Assembly (NCBI GenBank): GCA_023374045.1
Contig: CM041778.1
Span: forward strand, 289,517,533 to 289,581,532
Length of the DNA stretch: 64,000 nucleotides
Direction: 5' to 3'
Source: Limonium bicolor
Taxonomy: Eukaryota > Streptophyta > Magnoliopsida > Caryophyllales > Plumbaginaceae
Shown: piece by piece, positions 1 through 11,856 of the stretch
How the letters are laid out: every line of letters begins with the position of its first letter
Position numbering within the stretch: position 1 is the first letter of the stretch
Program-made: the position numbers and the translations under genes
Notes under the pieces: generated by a model
Told to the model about the DNA's origin: nothing
The model's database searches: none
Seen by the model: only the letters and a program-made list of their open reading frames with translations

Positions 1-182
1 GACACAAGGTACCTAATCAATCACAAGAAAAACCAGCACTACAACTTAGTAGTAGAAAATATAAACAAGGATAGGATATAACAACAAAAACGAAAACACA
101 ATCAAAGAAAACAGAACACTAAACTTCAAACAAAAACAAAAACTAAAAATACCGGAACTAGGGAAATTGATGGAATCAATTT
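1..182 (-). mobile_element. Internal region of minus-strand OTA retrotransposon (partial)
   Basis: This short A-rich stretch lies directly behind the primer site at 183-199 when read on the minus strand, so it is the first part of the untranslated leader of an element that continues beyond the left edge. No open frame or Gag motif is visible in it. The assignment rests on its position next to the primer site and the LTR. Confidence 0.6.
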
Positions 183-199
183 CCCCGGCAACGGCGCCA
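183..199 (-). other. Primer binding site, tRNA-Asp type
   Basis: On the minus strand this reads TGGCGCCGTTGCCGGGG, the complement of the 3' end of plant tRNA-Asp including the CCA tail. It sits 6 bases after the CA end of the LTR. Athila- and Tat-type Ty3/gypsy elements commonly use this primer, and the same site with the same flank (AGTTTT before it) recurs on the plus strand at 56564. Confidence 0.9.
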
Positions 200-205
200 A
201 AAACT

Positions 206-1510
206 TGTTGTGCAAAAACTATATAACAAAGTATATAAATAAATGCAAGGAAAAGGCAAGTGCACCTAATCGGTGTAGTACAACAAGTGTCGTATCCACA
301 AGGAAATTGGTCCTAACTTCCTAGTCTCGGTACTTAGTAATTGCAAAGAAAACAGTAAATTGGGGTTTAGCCGGCGGCAAGCTTGATTGTGTTGGTTGAG
401 TAATTGCAAGAACAACAAACAAACTAAAAATGAAAGTTTAATGGATTGGATGGAAAAGTACTTTGGGAATTTGGCAATCCCCCAAACTACCTAGATATGC
501 TAGCAACTCTTCTTATGCCATAGTTGTCTTTTAGAACAAAAATAATAACTCTCTAAACCAAAGATGAGTTAATTCTTACTTAGTTAATTTTAGCCTTCAA
601 AATCAATTAGGACTAAACTCACTAAGTAGCAGTAAGCAAATTCTAGAACAAAGCTCCAAATTATACTCACTAATCCTAGGAGCATAAATCAAGAGTTCTC
701 TCTCAATTTGGTCACAAACCCTAACTCAAAACCAAATTGTAGATGGGGTTCACCACAAATGCACTCAAGAGATCAATTTGAGAACATTGAAAGATAATTG
801 AGAGAGAAACAACTATATTAAGGCATAATCAAGATTCACAAGCAAAATCTAGGGTTTGGGTTCAAAGACCCATCCCAAAGCACAATGGAGTACTACTCAA
901 GCATAGAGGAAAGAAAAACTGGAAAAGAGTAAGAAGAAGCCATTGTTGAAGCTTGGAAGCTTTGGAGAAGGTGAGTTCTTCCTTCTTCTCTTCTTCCTCT
1001 TCTTTCTCCTCTTCTTTCTCCTTCTTCACGTTCTTTCTCTGCTGCTGTGTGTGTGGAAGTGTAAAAATGCAAAGAATGACTCAAACCCCTTCTTTTTTCC
1101 CGTTTGAAAACGATCGCTCTGGGCAAATTTCCGTCGGGACCGCCCCACAGGGGCGGTCCACAGGGGCGGTCCACACCAGAGGCAATTCTCGTGTTCCGAA
1201 ATCGGCTGGACCGCCCCTGAGGGGCGGTCCACAGGGGCGGTCCACACCAGAGAGGCTTTTTCTGCACCGAAATTGGCTCGTTTGGCCCCTCGTCTTTGAC
1301 ACACTCCTCGGGGCATTAAAGCTCAGCTACAAAGTCTTGAGAGTCTCCTAAAAACCATTGCTCAAGTGAGCTTTTACCTAAATTTAAATCAAAACTGCAT
1401 GAGTTCAATTATATTAACGAAATGCTCTATTTAGTGGTGAAATGAGTCAATAGTTACACGAGATAAAGGTAAATAAAGACCTTGTAAATACATCATTTCA
1501 CCACTTATCA
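206..1510 (-). mobile_element. LTR of OTA-type Ty3/gypsy element (5' LTR, minus strand)
   Basis: Read on the minus strand the LTR runs from TGATAAGTGGTGAAATGATG (ending at plus 1510) to CAACA at plus 206, 1305 bp with TG...CA ends. Near its 3' end it has the motif GTGGATACGAC (about 280-300), also found at about 56480 in a related LTR. A 70-bp GA-rich tract on the minus strand (about 965-1035) follows the palindromic word cluster at 1137-1243. It is inserted in the Gag/protease part of Tekay-1, which resumes at 1511. Several small open frames inside it are not supported as genes. The partner LTR lies outside the window, so its age cannot be judged. Confidence 0.8.
1137..1243 (-). repeat. Word-word-inverted-word cluster (GGACCGCCCC)
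   Basis: There are two 36-bp modules, at 1137-1172 and 1208-1243, with starts 71 bp apart. On the minus strand each reads GGACCGCCCC, a 3-base gap, GGACCGCCCC again, a 3-base gap, then GGGGCGGTCC, so either direct copy can pair with the inverted copy. The flanks of the two modules are also similar, so the pair probably arose by tandem duplication. A related LTR at 55342-55531 has a different word in the same scaffold. Confidence 0.85.
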
Positions 1511-1559
1511 ACCATCAATACTTATGATCCTTATGAATACATAGGTTGTGGATTCGGTT

Positions 1560-1980
1560 CGGAAGGTGCAATAAGCTTACTCACAGAGGCACATGCCGAT
1601 GAGAGCGGCACTATCCTCACGGGTACCTTTCCGATCAATGGCGTTGATGCATCAGTACTATTCAACTCAGAGGCCTCGCACACCTTCATCTCATCATCAT
1701 TTGCCAGGAGGTTGGGGCTAGACGCTGACGAGCTGCCAGACTTTACGGTTACGCTCCCGTCTAAGGAGAAGGTTTGATGCACTCGCTATTACCGAGCAAC
1801 CACTATCCGAATTAGAGGGGAAGACTTTCCTATCACCTTAATTGAGTTCAGAGATTTAGGGTTTGATGTTATTTTCGGGATGAACTAGTTGGAGCGGCAC
1901 AAGGGTCGTATCCTCTGCGCCGAGCACCGACTGCTACTCAGAAGTCCGTCTGGGGTTACTATATCATACCGCTAGAGACC
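1560..1980 (+). pseudogene. Retropepsin-like protease, inactivated
   Basis: The frame holds the protease flap and core regions that precede reverse transcriptase in Ty3/gypsy polyproteins. The active-site segment reads LFNSEASHTFI. In this clade the usual core is an Asp-Ser-Gly triplet, so the catalytic Asp is replaced by Asn and the Gly by Glu. In-frame stops stand at 1775-1777, 1886-1888 (where a Trp is usual) and 1973-1975. Only the C-terminal part of Gag-Pro survives, since the OTA element ends at 1510. It cannot make an active enzyme. Confidence 0.7.
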
Positions 1981-2011
1981 AAGAGAGCCTTCAACCAAGA
2001 TCATCACCGCT

Positions 2012-3033
2012 ATGGCCATGTATCGAGAGCTGAGAAAGAAGAAAGAAGTGTACCTCTGCTATGTTCAGGATATAGAGAGAGATTCAAAGTTCGACCCCAA
2101 AGTACCAGTGGTGTCGAAGTTTCCCGACCTCTTTCCAAGGGAACTACCCGGCATGGCACCACCACGGGAGGTGGAGTTCACCATCGAGCTGCTACCAGGA
2201 ACATGACCGATAGCCAAGGCGCCTTACCGCATGGCTCCAGCTGAGATGAATGAATTGAAAGAACAGCTGAGAGACCTGCTCGACAAAGGGTTTGTGCGGC
2301 CTAGTGTATCACCATGGGGAGCGCCAGTACTCTTCGTGAAGAAGAAGGATGGCAGTCTCCGCCTCTGCATCGACTACAATAGTTGAATAATGTTACAATA
2401 AAGAACAAGTATCCGCTACCACGCATAGACGATTTGTTTGATCAATTGAAAGGGGCATCTGTGTTCTCCAAGATTGATCTCAGATCAGGCTATCATCAGA
2501 TTCCTGTTAGAGAGAGGGACATTAAGAAGACAGCATTCTGGACGAGATATGGCCACTACGAGTTTACAGTGATGCCGTTTGGTTTGTCAAACGCACCGGC
2601 GATATTTATGGATTTGATGAACCGTTTATTCTGGGAACAGTTGGACAAGTCAGTTGTGGTCTTTATTGATGATATACTCATATATTCAGGGTCGAGAGGT
2701 GAACATGAAAGTCACTTGAGACAAGTTTTAGAGATACTAAGGGAGAACCAGCTTTATGCTAAGTTCTCCAAGTGTGAGTTTTGGCTTGACCAGGTCTCTT
2801 TCCTTGGTCATGTCATCTCAGATGCTAGGATCTCAGTGGATCCAGCAAAGATTGACGCCGTGCGCACCTGGCCAAGGCCAAAGTCAGTTACCGACATCAG
2901 GAGTTGTCTCGGCTTGGCAGGTTATTACAGGAGGTTTGTTAAGGACTTTTCTAAAGTCAGCAAGCCAATGACCAGTTTGATGAAGAAGGATGCACTGTTT
3001 GTATGGACAGATGACTGTGAGACTTCATTTTAG
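2012..3033 (+). pseudogene. Reverse transcriptase domain, decayed
   Basis: The N-terminal RT part is read from 2012 up to a frameshift near 2381, interrupted by a stop at 2204-2206, and the palm continues in another frame from 2383. Visible motifs are [31 protein letters not shown] (with the first catalytic Asp), MPFGLSNAP, and the FIDD form of the catalytic double-Asp box at about 2662-2673. The thumb follows (FLGHVIS, GYYRRFV). A TAG at 3031-3033 stands where Gln is usual. The catalytic residues themselves are intact, so loss is by frame damage rather than active-site change. Confidence 0.9.
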
Positions 3034-3036
3034 AGC

Positions 3037-3639
3037 TTGAAGGACTCATTGACTTCTGCACCTGTTCTGACTATCCCAGACGGTATAGAGGGATTTGAGG
3101 TATATTGTGACGCATCAGGTAGGGGATTGGGTTGTGTACTCATGCAGCATGGCAAGGTAGTTGCTTATGCCTCTCGCCAGCTGAAGAAACATGAGGAAAA
3201 CTTCCCCACGCACGATCTTGAGTTGGGAGCTGTAGTCTTCGCCTTGAAGATATGGCGCCATTACTTGTACGGGGTTAGTTTGACAGTCTACACCGACCAT
3301 AAAAGCTTGAAGTACATATTCACTCAGAAGGAGTTGAATATGAGACAGAGAAGATGGTTAGAGTTCGTGAAGGACTATGACATTGATCTCCAGTACAAAG
3401 AAGGGAAGGCCAATGTTGTAGCTGATGCTCTGAGTCGTCGAGCACACTCGCTTCATGCCATGGTTGCTAGTTCCAGCTTGATTGACGAGGTGCGAGAGGC
3501 TCAGCAGAGCGATCCTTATATGATGGAGATCAGGCAGAAGCTGATAGAGGGTACATTCGAGAGCCAGAAATATGACTTCGAGTTACATGATGATGATCTG
3601 ATCAGATTGAAAGGCCGATTATGCATTCCTCGTAGCAGC
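3037..3639 (+). pseudogene. RNase H domain and connector, decayed
   Basis: This continues in the RT frame just after the stop at 3031. The RNase H acidic residues lie in YCDASG, in [10 protein letters not shown] and in TDHKSL, followed by the usual plant Ty3/gypsy connector ending in VADALSRR. The stretch itself has no stop, and its substrate would have been the RNA strand of the RNA-DNA hybrid. It is non-functional only as part of the broken polyprotein. Confidence 0.88.
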
Positions 3640-4446
3640 ACCGAACTGAAGGAGCGCATACTACGAGAGTCACACTGTTCTTCTGTTTCTATCCATCCGG
3701 GAGCTTCAAAAATGTAAAAAGACATGAAGCATTACTTTTGGTGGACTAGGATGAAGAGTGACGTTACTGAGTGTGTAGTGAGGTGCCTAACTTGCCAGAA
3801 GGTGAAGTTCAAGCACAGGCGACCTGGAGGCATGGTTCAATCGATGCCAGTTCCAGAGTGGAAGTTTCATGATATCTCCATGGATTTCGTGGTTGGACTC
3901 CCACCTACAAGGGGAGGTCTGAACATGATATGGGTTGTGATTGATCGTCTGACCAAGGTAGCCCGATTCATACCGATGAAGGACACTTGGAAGGTAACGA
4001 AGCTTGCTGAACTGTTCGATAAGGAGATCATGAGACACCATGGAGTACCTAAGACCATAGTATCTGACAGAGACACCAGATTCCTTTCAAGATACTGGAA
4101 AACTACACATGAAGCGCTGGGTACAGAATTGAAGCTAAGTACCGCGTTCCACCCTCAGACAGATGGTCAGACTGAGTGTACGATTCAAACACTTGAGGAC
4201 ATGTTACGAGCATGTGCCTTGGACTTCCAGAGCAGTTGGATCGATAAGTTGCATCTGATCGAGTTCTCATACAATAATAGCTATCATGCTACGATCAAGA
4301 TGGCACCTTTCCAAGCATTGTACGGCAGACCATGTCGCACACCACTCTGTTGGGATGAGTCAAGTGAAGCGGTTATCATAGGACCGGAGTATTTAAAGCA
4401 AGTTCAGGCTGAGGTTCAGCAGATTCGGGAGAATATGAAGGCAGCC
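3640..4446 (+). pseudogene. Integrase, decayed
   Basis: The zinc-binding region has the His pair near 3667-3690 and the Cys pair in VRCLTCQKVK, but a TAA at 3715-3717 cuts between them, where an aromatic residue is usual. In the core the three acidic residues are present: Asp in SMDFVVGLP, Asp in VSDRD, and Glu in DGQTEC, with 35 residues between the last two, which is the DD35E spacing. A one-base deletion near 4446 shifts the frame before the C-terminal region. The protein would have joined cDNA to the host chromosome. Confidence 0.9.
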
Positions 4447-4448
4447 AG

Positions 4449-4922
4449 GATAGACAGAAGTCGTATGCTGATGTGCGACGACGAGACTTAGAGTTTTCTG
4501 TGAACGACCAGGTATTTCTGTGGGTTTCGCCGATGAAAGGAATATTCAGATTTGGACAAAAGGGCAAGTTGAGCCCAAAGTTTGTAGGTCCTTATACCAT
4601 TACGGGGTGGGTGGGCCCAGTTGCTTACAGGTTAAACGTACCCGGTGAGCTGGGTAAAGTGCATGATGTTTTCCACGTCTCACAGCTTAAGAAGTACATG
4701 CACCATCCCTCCCATGTTTTGCAGGCCAAACGGCTAACCATAGAGCCAACCATGAGATTAGTAGAAACCCCTCAGAGGATTCTGGATACGAAGACTAGGG
4801 ACACTCGCCACAAGTCAGTGAGACTGGTGAAGGTTCTCTAGTCCAACCAGGACGTCGAGGAGGCTACTTGGGAATCAGAGGATAAGATACGAGCGAAGTA
4901 CCCTTCACTCTTTTCAGACTAG
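4449..4922 (+). pseudogene. Integrase C-terminal region with chromodomain
   Basis: After the frameshift the frame reads the GPY/F-type region (KFVGPYTI), then KVHDVFHVSQLKKY, which is typical of plant chromoviruses. A chromodomain-like tail follows (ILDTKTR near 4780, then VEEATWE and KYPSLF before the TAG at 4920-4922). A TAG at 4839-4841, where Trp is usual, splits the chromodomain. In related elements this domain guides integration to heterochromatin by reading histone methylation. Confidence 0.8.
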
Positions 4923-5231
4923 ATTTCTTGTTTAGGGTACGGGGCGTACCCCTTTTTAAGGGGGGTAGAGCCTCTTCGCTTTTGAGTTTGTAAGCAAACA
5001 ATCACATAGTGTTGATTGTTGTTTGTTGCTTACTTAGTGTTAAGTATGTATAATACTTTGTGACAGACCTTACGAGTCTGAACCTTAATAAATGTGGCAG
5101 ACCTTATGAGTCAGAAAGCCTATATACATGTTGTTTGATGTATGTGATTTTGTGTGTGAAGTTACCTGTGTTCTAAGAGATATTAGATGCATAGGAACTT
5201 TGGGGACAAAGTTCTTTTAAGGGGGGTAGAT
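4923..5231 (+). other. Tekay-1 3' untranslated region with two polypurine tracts
   Basis: Two near-identical tracts, TTTTTAAGGGGGGTAGAG at about 4954 and TCTTTTAAGGGGGGTAGA at about 5213, lie about 260 bp apart. The second abuts the LTR and is the functional position of the plus-strand primer. Between them is a pair of similar words (cagaccttacgagtc and cagaccttatgagtc, about 5064 and 5099). The same doubling of the tract is seen in Tekay-2. Confidence 0.75.
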
Positions 5232-8200
5232 TGAAATACCCCAAACCTTAGTATATTGATGAACTATATAATTATAATATATTAAGGCTATAATATTCCT
5301 TAGAAACATTAGAAAAGAGTTTAAACAACAATGTACACAAAAACATACCTTAAGCGTTTAAACCGAAAACGCTCCTTAGAGCACGAAAATGTGCTTTAAG
5401 GGAAAATGTGCCTTAAGCATTTATACATGGAACTAAAGGATAATGAGCCTAAATACCAATAATAAATAAGGGAACAACAATAAAATGGTCATAGGAACCA
5501 TTACGTGTACACACAAATTAAGTATACAAGTCCACACAAAACCGGTACTAAACTGACGAAAGTCAAGGAGAAACCACTAAACGACTTGGTTTAAATTGGA
5601 ATAAGCAACATGCTATTTCATGAACAAAGTTTCTAAAGGTTGTAAATGTACTAAGAACACATTTAAACTAGCCAAAACAAATTGCAAAATCAATGTGAAC
5701 CCGGAAGCACATAAAATGTGTTTTAAGGCATTTTTGGCCTTGTAACATACCTATAACATGGTATAAGTCATTAGGAACGAGTTTAATACATAAAATGTTA
5801 CATTAATACAAGGTAAAACAAAAAAAATCATATCAAAGGAGGGGAGAAGGTGCTGACATGAAGGAGTGACTCACCAAGGCTATTTTGCTTTTAAACTTAC
5901 TATTTCAACAACTAAGACTTATTTGACTTGCCAAATCACCTTGTCCCCTTAATGAATCATTAATGAGACTCTTACCTGTCAAATGAGAGCTTCCAAGGTC
6001 GTAGCCAATCCTCTCTTTGAAGAAACAACACAAAACAAAGCCAAAGTTCTTAGTTTTGAACCTTAAAGAACACCCTTCATTGTAGGAATCATAACCTTCT
6101 CGTCCTAGCTCCAAATCACAAGCTTGATAGCTCGTTGGAATCCTCTCTTCAAGAGTTTTACAACCATAGCTCATGAGCCCCAAGATTAGTAGGAAAAACC
6201 ACTAAGAAGTGCCTTTGATTCTCGAGGTAAAACATTGCCTTCTTGAAAACTTCTTATTCTTTGGTTTTTGTTACAGCCGATTGGCATGGGATACTAACCC
6301 ATCTTATTCTTCATCTTATTGTATAATTTTTGGGACAATTCCTTTAGCAAATTGCTGGTGAAATTTCTAAGGAATTCAAGCTTAAATATTAAGCTAAAAG
6401 TTTAATATACAAGGTAAATCCTACAACTACCTATTTCATGGTTCTAAATATTGATCTATATATGATCTAACATATTGTATACCTTGTTTATTATTACCGA
6501 ATTTAGTAGGTGTTAGATTTAATTTTTAGCACCTAAAATGTTAATATTTTATAAATCTAAAATTAGATTTACAACCCTTATGATATAAACTTTAATATAA
6601 GCTATCATAATATATAAGAAAAGTTCATATACTAAAATTTAGTGTGTGGCCGAAAATTAAGGAAACTTAGGTGAGTTAGAAAAATTATATAACTAAGTTA
6701 AATTAAGGGAATTAGTATAATTAAGTGTAATATGTAAAAATTGTGAAGATTTGGTAACATATTATCATTGCCGAAAATGAATAAGAGTTATTATGAAATT
6801 TATGAAGTTTAGATGATGGGAAAATAATTGTAGAATTAAGTTTACAATTTATAAAGAGTTTATAAGTATTACTAGAATTTATAAGGTTTTTGGTATATTT
6901 AAAGTTAATAAAAGATAGTATATGTATACTATAACATTAGATAATTAAATCTGGTGATTTAGAGATGTTTAAAATGATTTTTGATGTTCAAAAATCTGTA
7001 GGAAAATTAGTTACAAAAATTAGAAATTAATTAGAGTTAATTTGGTTAATAAATGAGTTAGGATAAAAGGAAAGACCATAAGGGTAAAATGGTAATTTCC
7101 CTGGTCAAACATGGTCAAACTTGGTCAATGACAGTTTGTAAAATGTTTAGAGGAGTTAGAATAAAATTTGTAGTAAAAGATTAGATATTAAAAGGATAAA
7201 GGAATAAAAAGTTAAGTTAGATTAACTTTAGGGGTAATATTGTAATTAATGGAAAGTTAGGGGGTTTGACCATAAAATACTGGTCAACCTTGGATATATT
7301 TTGGTAAATGACCAAAAGTATAAAATAAATTAATTAAGTAAGACTTTGGAAGGAATTAGAAATTAAAGAAACAAGTTTAGAACTTATTATGAATAAAATA
7401 GAGATTAAGAGAAAACTAAGGGTAAGTAATGTAAATAACACATTTTATATGTGTTTAAAAGGTTAAGGAAATTTAATTAAGAATTTAGAAACAAATTGTA
7501 AAAGAAACAGAGTTAAGACGGGGTTAAACGAGACCCGTATATAATTTAAGGTATACGAGGGGTATACCCGTAATTTAATAAGTACAGGAGAAATCATTAC
7601 TTAAGGTATTTTTAATGAAAATACAAGTAATATTGGGAAAAGAAATAAATACGTATGATACGGAGTATCATACGGACGTATATGAAAAATTTTAGTGTAC
7701 ATGAATAGTACTCGTATACGTGAATAGTATACGTATACATGAATAGTAAATACATATACATGAATAGTAAACACGTATAAATGAATAGTAAACACGTATA
7801 AATGAATAGTAAATACGTATAAATGAATAGTAAATACGTATATAGGAATAGTAAATAAATATACACGAATAGTAAGTACGTATATATGAATATACGTATA
7901 CGTGAATAGTAAAATACATATACGTGAATAGTAGAATACATATACGTGAATAGTAAAATACGGTGAATGGTGAAAATACGAAAATTAAGTTATTTAACCA
8001 CGCCGTCCTAATGAACTATAGGAGCGGAGTAAGGGGACCAGAATAGTCGAGACGTCATCTGGGAATGGAAGAACGACGATAGGCTAAGGTATGAGATTCT
8101 TGTAGCTTGTTTGCTAACGAGGTCTACCTCGGTTTGTGTGCTATGTGTTATTATGATTCGACCAAGCAAGATTAAGCATGAAACTGATTTATTGTAATGT

Positions 8201-9308
8201 TATTGTGTGTCCATTGCACACTAACACGAATTGATTCAGAGCTTGTTCATTAACTATGTTTAGTAAACAATTGTATAAGGTTATAAGTACCCCCTGTTAT
8301 TAGTTGGTTAATACCGAGAGAGGTTTAACTTACAAATTGTCAATGAGACTTCAACTAACTGGAACTTGGGAGAAGAGGAATCCGGGACTGACTCTGGTCA
8401 TGCATGTTCAGGTTGGGAGGTCGGCATCTGTATCAGATCTGTCTTCCGCCTAGGGTCGACAAACTGACCCGGCCATCTCGAGTGAACAGTTCGAGATGGG
8501 AGGCAAATTCAGGAGGCGTAGGAGGGTCAAGCCTGCACCCCTCATAACTTAAGAATTAATGTTTATTAAACCAATGGAGGTAATAACTCATTGGCTAGGG
8601 TTACTTTGACCCGACAAAAATAAACATATCAGTTAGAGAACAACCAGTTCTTTTAGGAGAATGGTTGACACTTAAAAGGTATGGTCAAACACGAGAACTA
8701 AACAATTCTCAGGCCTCAGGATTTAGGAATCTAACTTACTAATTGATGGGCGTCCATACGACGTTTGATTTATTTGAGCGGTGAATGTTTCACATAAATA
8801 TGTTGTTGCTATTGTACTTCTTATTATTATTTGTATGAATAATCAACTGCATGTATACGACAAAGTAGTCGTGTGTAGCCTTGATAGCTTGTGGGCTGCA
8901 CGTTTTCTGTACCAGCCATGTGCTGAGCCCCTTGGGGCCTGTGATTTAAACTTTGCAGGTAGGTGCCAGACGAGGACCCAACCTGAGAGTAGGAGTGGGT
9001 AGAGCACTAAGGGTTTTATTTGCATTACGAGTGTGCTTGTACACTCGCTTTATAAACTGTGCTAGTAAGTTGTAATAATAGGAGAGATACTTGAGACTCG
9101 GTATTGTATTTTGTTTTAAGACTTGTACGCACTTATGTTCGGTACACTCGGGTCCGTCAGACAGTAGCTTGAGACTGGAATAAGCCTAGTTAGTCACGTG
9201 GGTGACTAACGGCGGTAACACCAACTTTTAGTATTTTCTTCCGCTGTGTTGTAATATTATTGCAGGTTTGTTGTGTGATGGTTCAGGTTTAGCAGTTGGG
9301 GTGTTACA
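5232..9308 (+). mobile_element. 3' LTR of Tekay-1
   Basis: The LTR is 4077 bp, starting TGAAATACCCCAAACC directly after the polypurine tract and ending TTGGGGTGTTACA, so the ends form a short imperfect inverted repeat. It is strongly AT-rich in its first half and contains the AT-rich minisatellite at 7697-7975. Parts of its second half align by eye with the Tekay-2 LTR (for example GCTAACGAGGT at about 8113 and about 15138). No gene is supported inside it. The open frames on the minus strand at 7601-7941 are produced by the minisatellite. Confidence 0.85.
7697..7975 (+). repeat. AT-rich minisatellite, about 20-bp unit
   Basis: About twelve copies of a 19-23 bp unit, each built as gaatagta followed by an alternating stretch such as aatacgtata, run head to tail. 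Units contain the palindromic core TACGTA or CATATA. The array is private to this LTR, as I do not see it in the Tekay-2 LTR. Confidence 0.85.
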
Positions 9309-11856
9309 AAAATAAATGAGTAAGTAGTTGCACCATCAATAGGCAACAGAGTAAAGGCCAACTACCACGGTAGCGGAGGTCGTGAGTACAATATTTATAT
9401 AAGGGGATTAAGTCATGGTGCGCAGTAAAGCGACCATCATATATAAATCGTCAAATATTGAAACAAAGGCAATTAGATCAATGAGCTGAGACCGATATAA
9501 GTAAGTAAGATAGTAGACGAACTATGCATTGACGCCAGTAGTGTAGACCGTGTGAGGTAAGGTTTCATAGGAAGCATAGTAGAACAAATATGAGAAACAA
9601 GATAGGAGGCTCTATGGAAAGAGACCTCAGTTACTAAGAGACCGAGTCACTACGGAATATAGAAAGGAGCTAGAGCATACCATACCTAAGAACACAGTAA
9701 ATGGATTTCCCTTGATTAAGTTCAAGAAGAACAATAAGTGTTATTATGGAACGATGAAAGAGGAGATCGACACCAGAATACTTCATAATTAGCAATAGCT
9801 AACGTGTGACTGACACTATGAGTTTACCAAAATGAGACGTTGGACGACTGCACCCCACAGGGGCTTGCAGGCCCGACAGACTCATTTATGAGTTAGTCGG
9901 GTAAGTAGTAATGTACCAGTAAGGTACCCCATGCATGTAAACGAGTGGTGTAAGGAACACGAGAAGTAGTCGACTCCGTACCACGGTCAACGACGCAAGA
10001 TCAGACAAGAGCAGCTACTACCACAAACAGTCGAAGAGAAGGAATTCAGTTGAACCAACAACATAAAGGAATCAGAGAACAAATAATTAAGGACTATGAA
10101 GTGCGAAGAGCACGGATTGTTAAGTACAGACATTGGACATGTCTTCAGAAGTTAACGATAAGACTGTAAAGTACAATAAGCACTAAACAGTAGTTTCAGA
10201 TTAAGAATCATCCTCAGACCAAAGGTCAGATGGAAAGTAACGATTTAGACACTTGAGAGAACACTAAGAGTATGAACGTTAGATCTTCAGGGAGAATGGA
10301 CAGACGAGTTACAACTCATTAAGGCCGTGTATATATAATGATAACACGTGTCCACTGAGAGACCAATATTCCTAAACTGTAAGGAGGCAGAAGGATATAC
10401 AATACCATGAAGGATAAGAAAGACAAACTAAGCCTAAGGTTATCAGAGCTGCGCAGCGGAAGCTAGCAGATTAGTACCTTTGAGATTAGACCAAACTAAG
10501 TTAAGAAAATTGTATAAGTACCGTTAAGAATCCTAGATACAGAGACTAAGCCATTAACATAGTTATGACCCTCTGATCGAATTATAAGTGAGATAGATGA
10601 CGTGGAAGCTAGAATGCTTAGTGAGAATTAGACATCTTGAACCTATGTTCAAGGATGATAAAATGTTGATTACGTGGGCGTAATCCATTTTAAGGGGGGT
10701 AGAGCGAAAACCGCTTAGCGTATGTTTATGTATTGTGTACGTAAACTACGGTGCACATAGCACAAAAGAATTTGAGAATTCGTTTTACATAAACATTTAG
10801 AGATTAATTATGGTTATTGCGCACAGAAGATGCGAATACCATACATATTAAGTACCTATCTTGTTAACTTCGGTGTGAGTTCAAGTTAAGAGAATTAGTG
10901 AAGAGGATTAAGGAGACTTAAGAAATATATGAGATATGAGTCGATATGAAAGTATGTGTGAGATAAGAATAAGATAACACTTTGAGATATTATTTGATAT
11001 GAGTATGAGGTAGGAAATAGTAATGCTACGAGGAATAAGATGGTAAGAATTGTTATGATACTGATATAGAATTCAGTTGGAATAAGAGTCCTGAGGTAAT
11101 TACTAAGAGATGAATTGGGAATGTTGACGGACTAAGTCCACACCTTGGAGATGTATTGATTACGATTAGAAAGACTAAAAAGATAGAAAATTGGAAGTGA
11201 GTGAATTATATGATGTTTGAAAATGACGTGGGAGGTGGAACTTGATTTTCTAGGGATCAAGGGAAACCGAACACAAATTGGGGTGGAAGGATAGTTCAAC
11301 ACTGGTGCTGATCACATCAGGGTTGGATGATTCCTGAAACTCCCTACCAGTGGTCACAATTAAATCACGCTAAGGATAGAGACATTAGGATAAAACGGAA
11401 TTAGAGTTGATTGTATTTTCAATTAGAGGAAGTATTCCTCACTTGACCTTATAAAAAGGATTTCCTTTTTACTGAGTCTCGCCTATGAAGTCGAGGACGC
11501 ATGAGCCTTTGTCTTCGGACCAGTGACATGGGGAGAACAAAGTAGTTTTGTATTCTAGCCCATGAAGGCGAGGACAAATGTGCCTTTGTCTTCGGACCGC
11601 TGACATGGGAGAATACGATGAAAATTATGTGATTGTTTTGACCATCAAAAAGAACAAAGGGAATTTTGAGTGCTATACATGCTTAAGCATGTTGTGTGAT
11701 ATTTGAGTATACGTATATGACAGACCTAATGATTAAATAAGTTTAAGTACATATAAGCACGATCTATATGATCTATGGAATGAGGTAAACCGTGTAATCT
11801 AATAAAATAAGATGCATGGGAAGTTTGGGGACAAAGTTCTTTTAAGGGGGGTAGAT
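9309..11856 (+). pseudogene. Relic of Tekay-2 pol and 3' untranslated region
   Basis: No long open frame survives, but short blocks resemble the integrase and chromodomain of Tekay-1. Around 10200-10330 there is a decayed match to the segment around the third integrase acidic residue (catcctcagaccaaaggtca and following). At about 10530-10640 there is a match to the chromodomain lead-in (tcctagatacagagactaag). A PPT-like tract (aaggggggtagag) at about 10692 and a second one at about 11843 copy the doubled arrangement of Tekay-1. The stretch 9309-10190 has no block I can assign with confidence. Damage is far heavier than in Tekay-1, so this copy is older. Confidence 0.6.
11475..11612 (+). repeat. 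Imperfect tandem duplication, two copies
   Basis: Two copies of about 60-75 bp share cgaggac near the start and gcctttgtcttcggacc in the middle, and end in tgacatggg. They lie in the Tekay-2 3' untranslated region between the two polypurine tracts. No function is apparent. Confidence 0.7.

Larger units (their letters stand above)
1511..9308 (+). mobile_element. Tekay/Del-like Ty3/gypsy chromovirus, copy 1 (5' part missing)
   Basis: The element shows, in order, protease, reverse transcriptase, RNase H, integrase and a chromodomain-like C-terminus, followed by a polypurine tract and a 3' LTR ending at 9308. This order and the C-terminal chromodomain are diagnostic of chromoviruses, and the sequence style is that of the plant Tekay/Del clade. 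The Gag region and 5' LTR are not in the window, because the minus-strand OTA element occupies 1-1510. The bases right after its LTR are decayed pol of a second Tekay-like copy rather than a primer site, so I infer that it inserted into that older copy. Confidence 0.75.

Noticed and set aside
183..199. tRNA-Asp-like sequence
   Set aside because: Only the 3' end matches and the rest of a tRNA is missing. It is the primer site of a retrotransposon.
893..1351. Overlapping frames of 73-132 aa in the OTA LTR
   Set aside because: They run through a GA/CT-rich tract and the palindromic word cluster on both strands, and no domain is visible.
7601..7941. Minus-strand Tyr/Ile/Val-rich frames
   Set aside because: They are produced by the AT-rich minisatellite of the Tekay-1 LTR.
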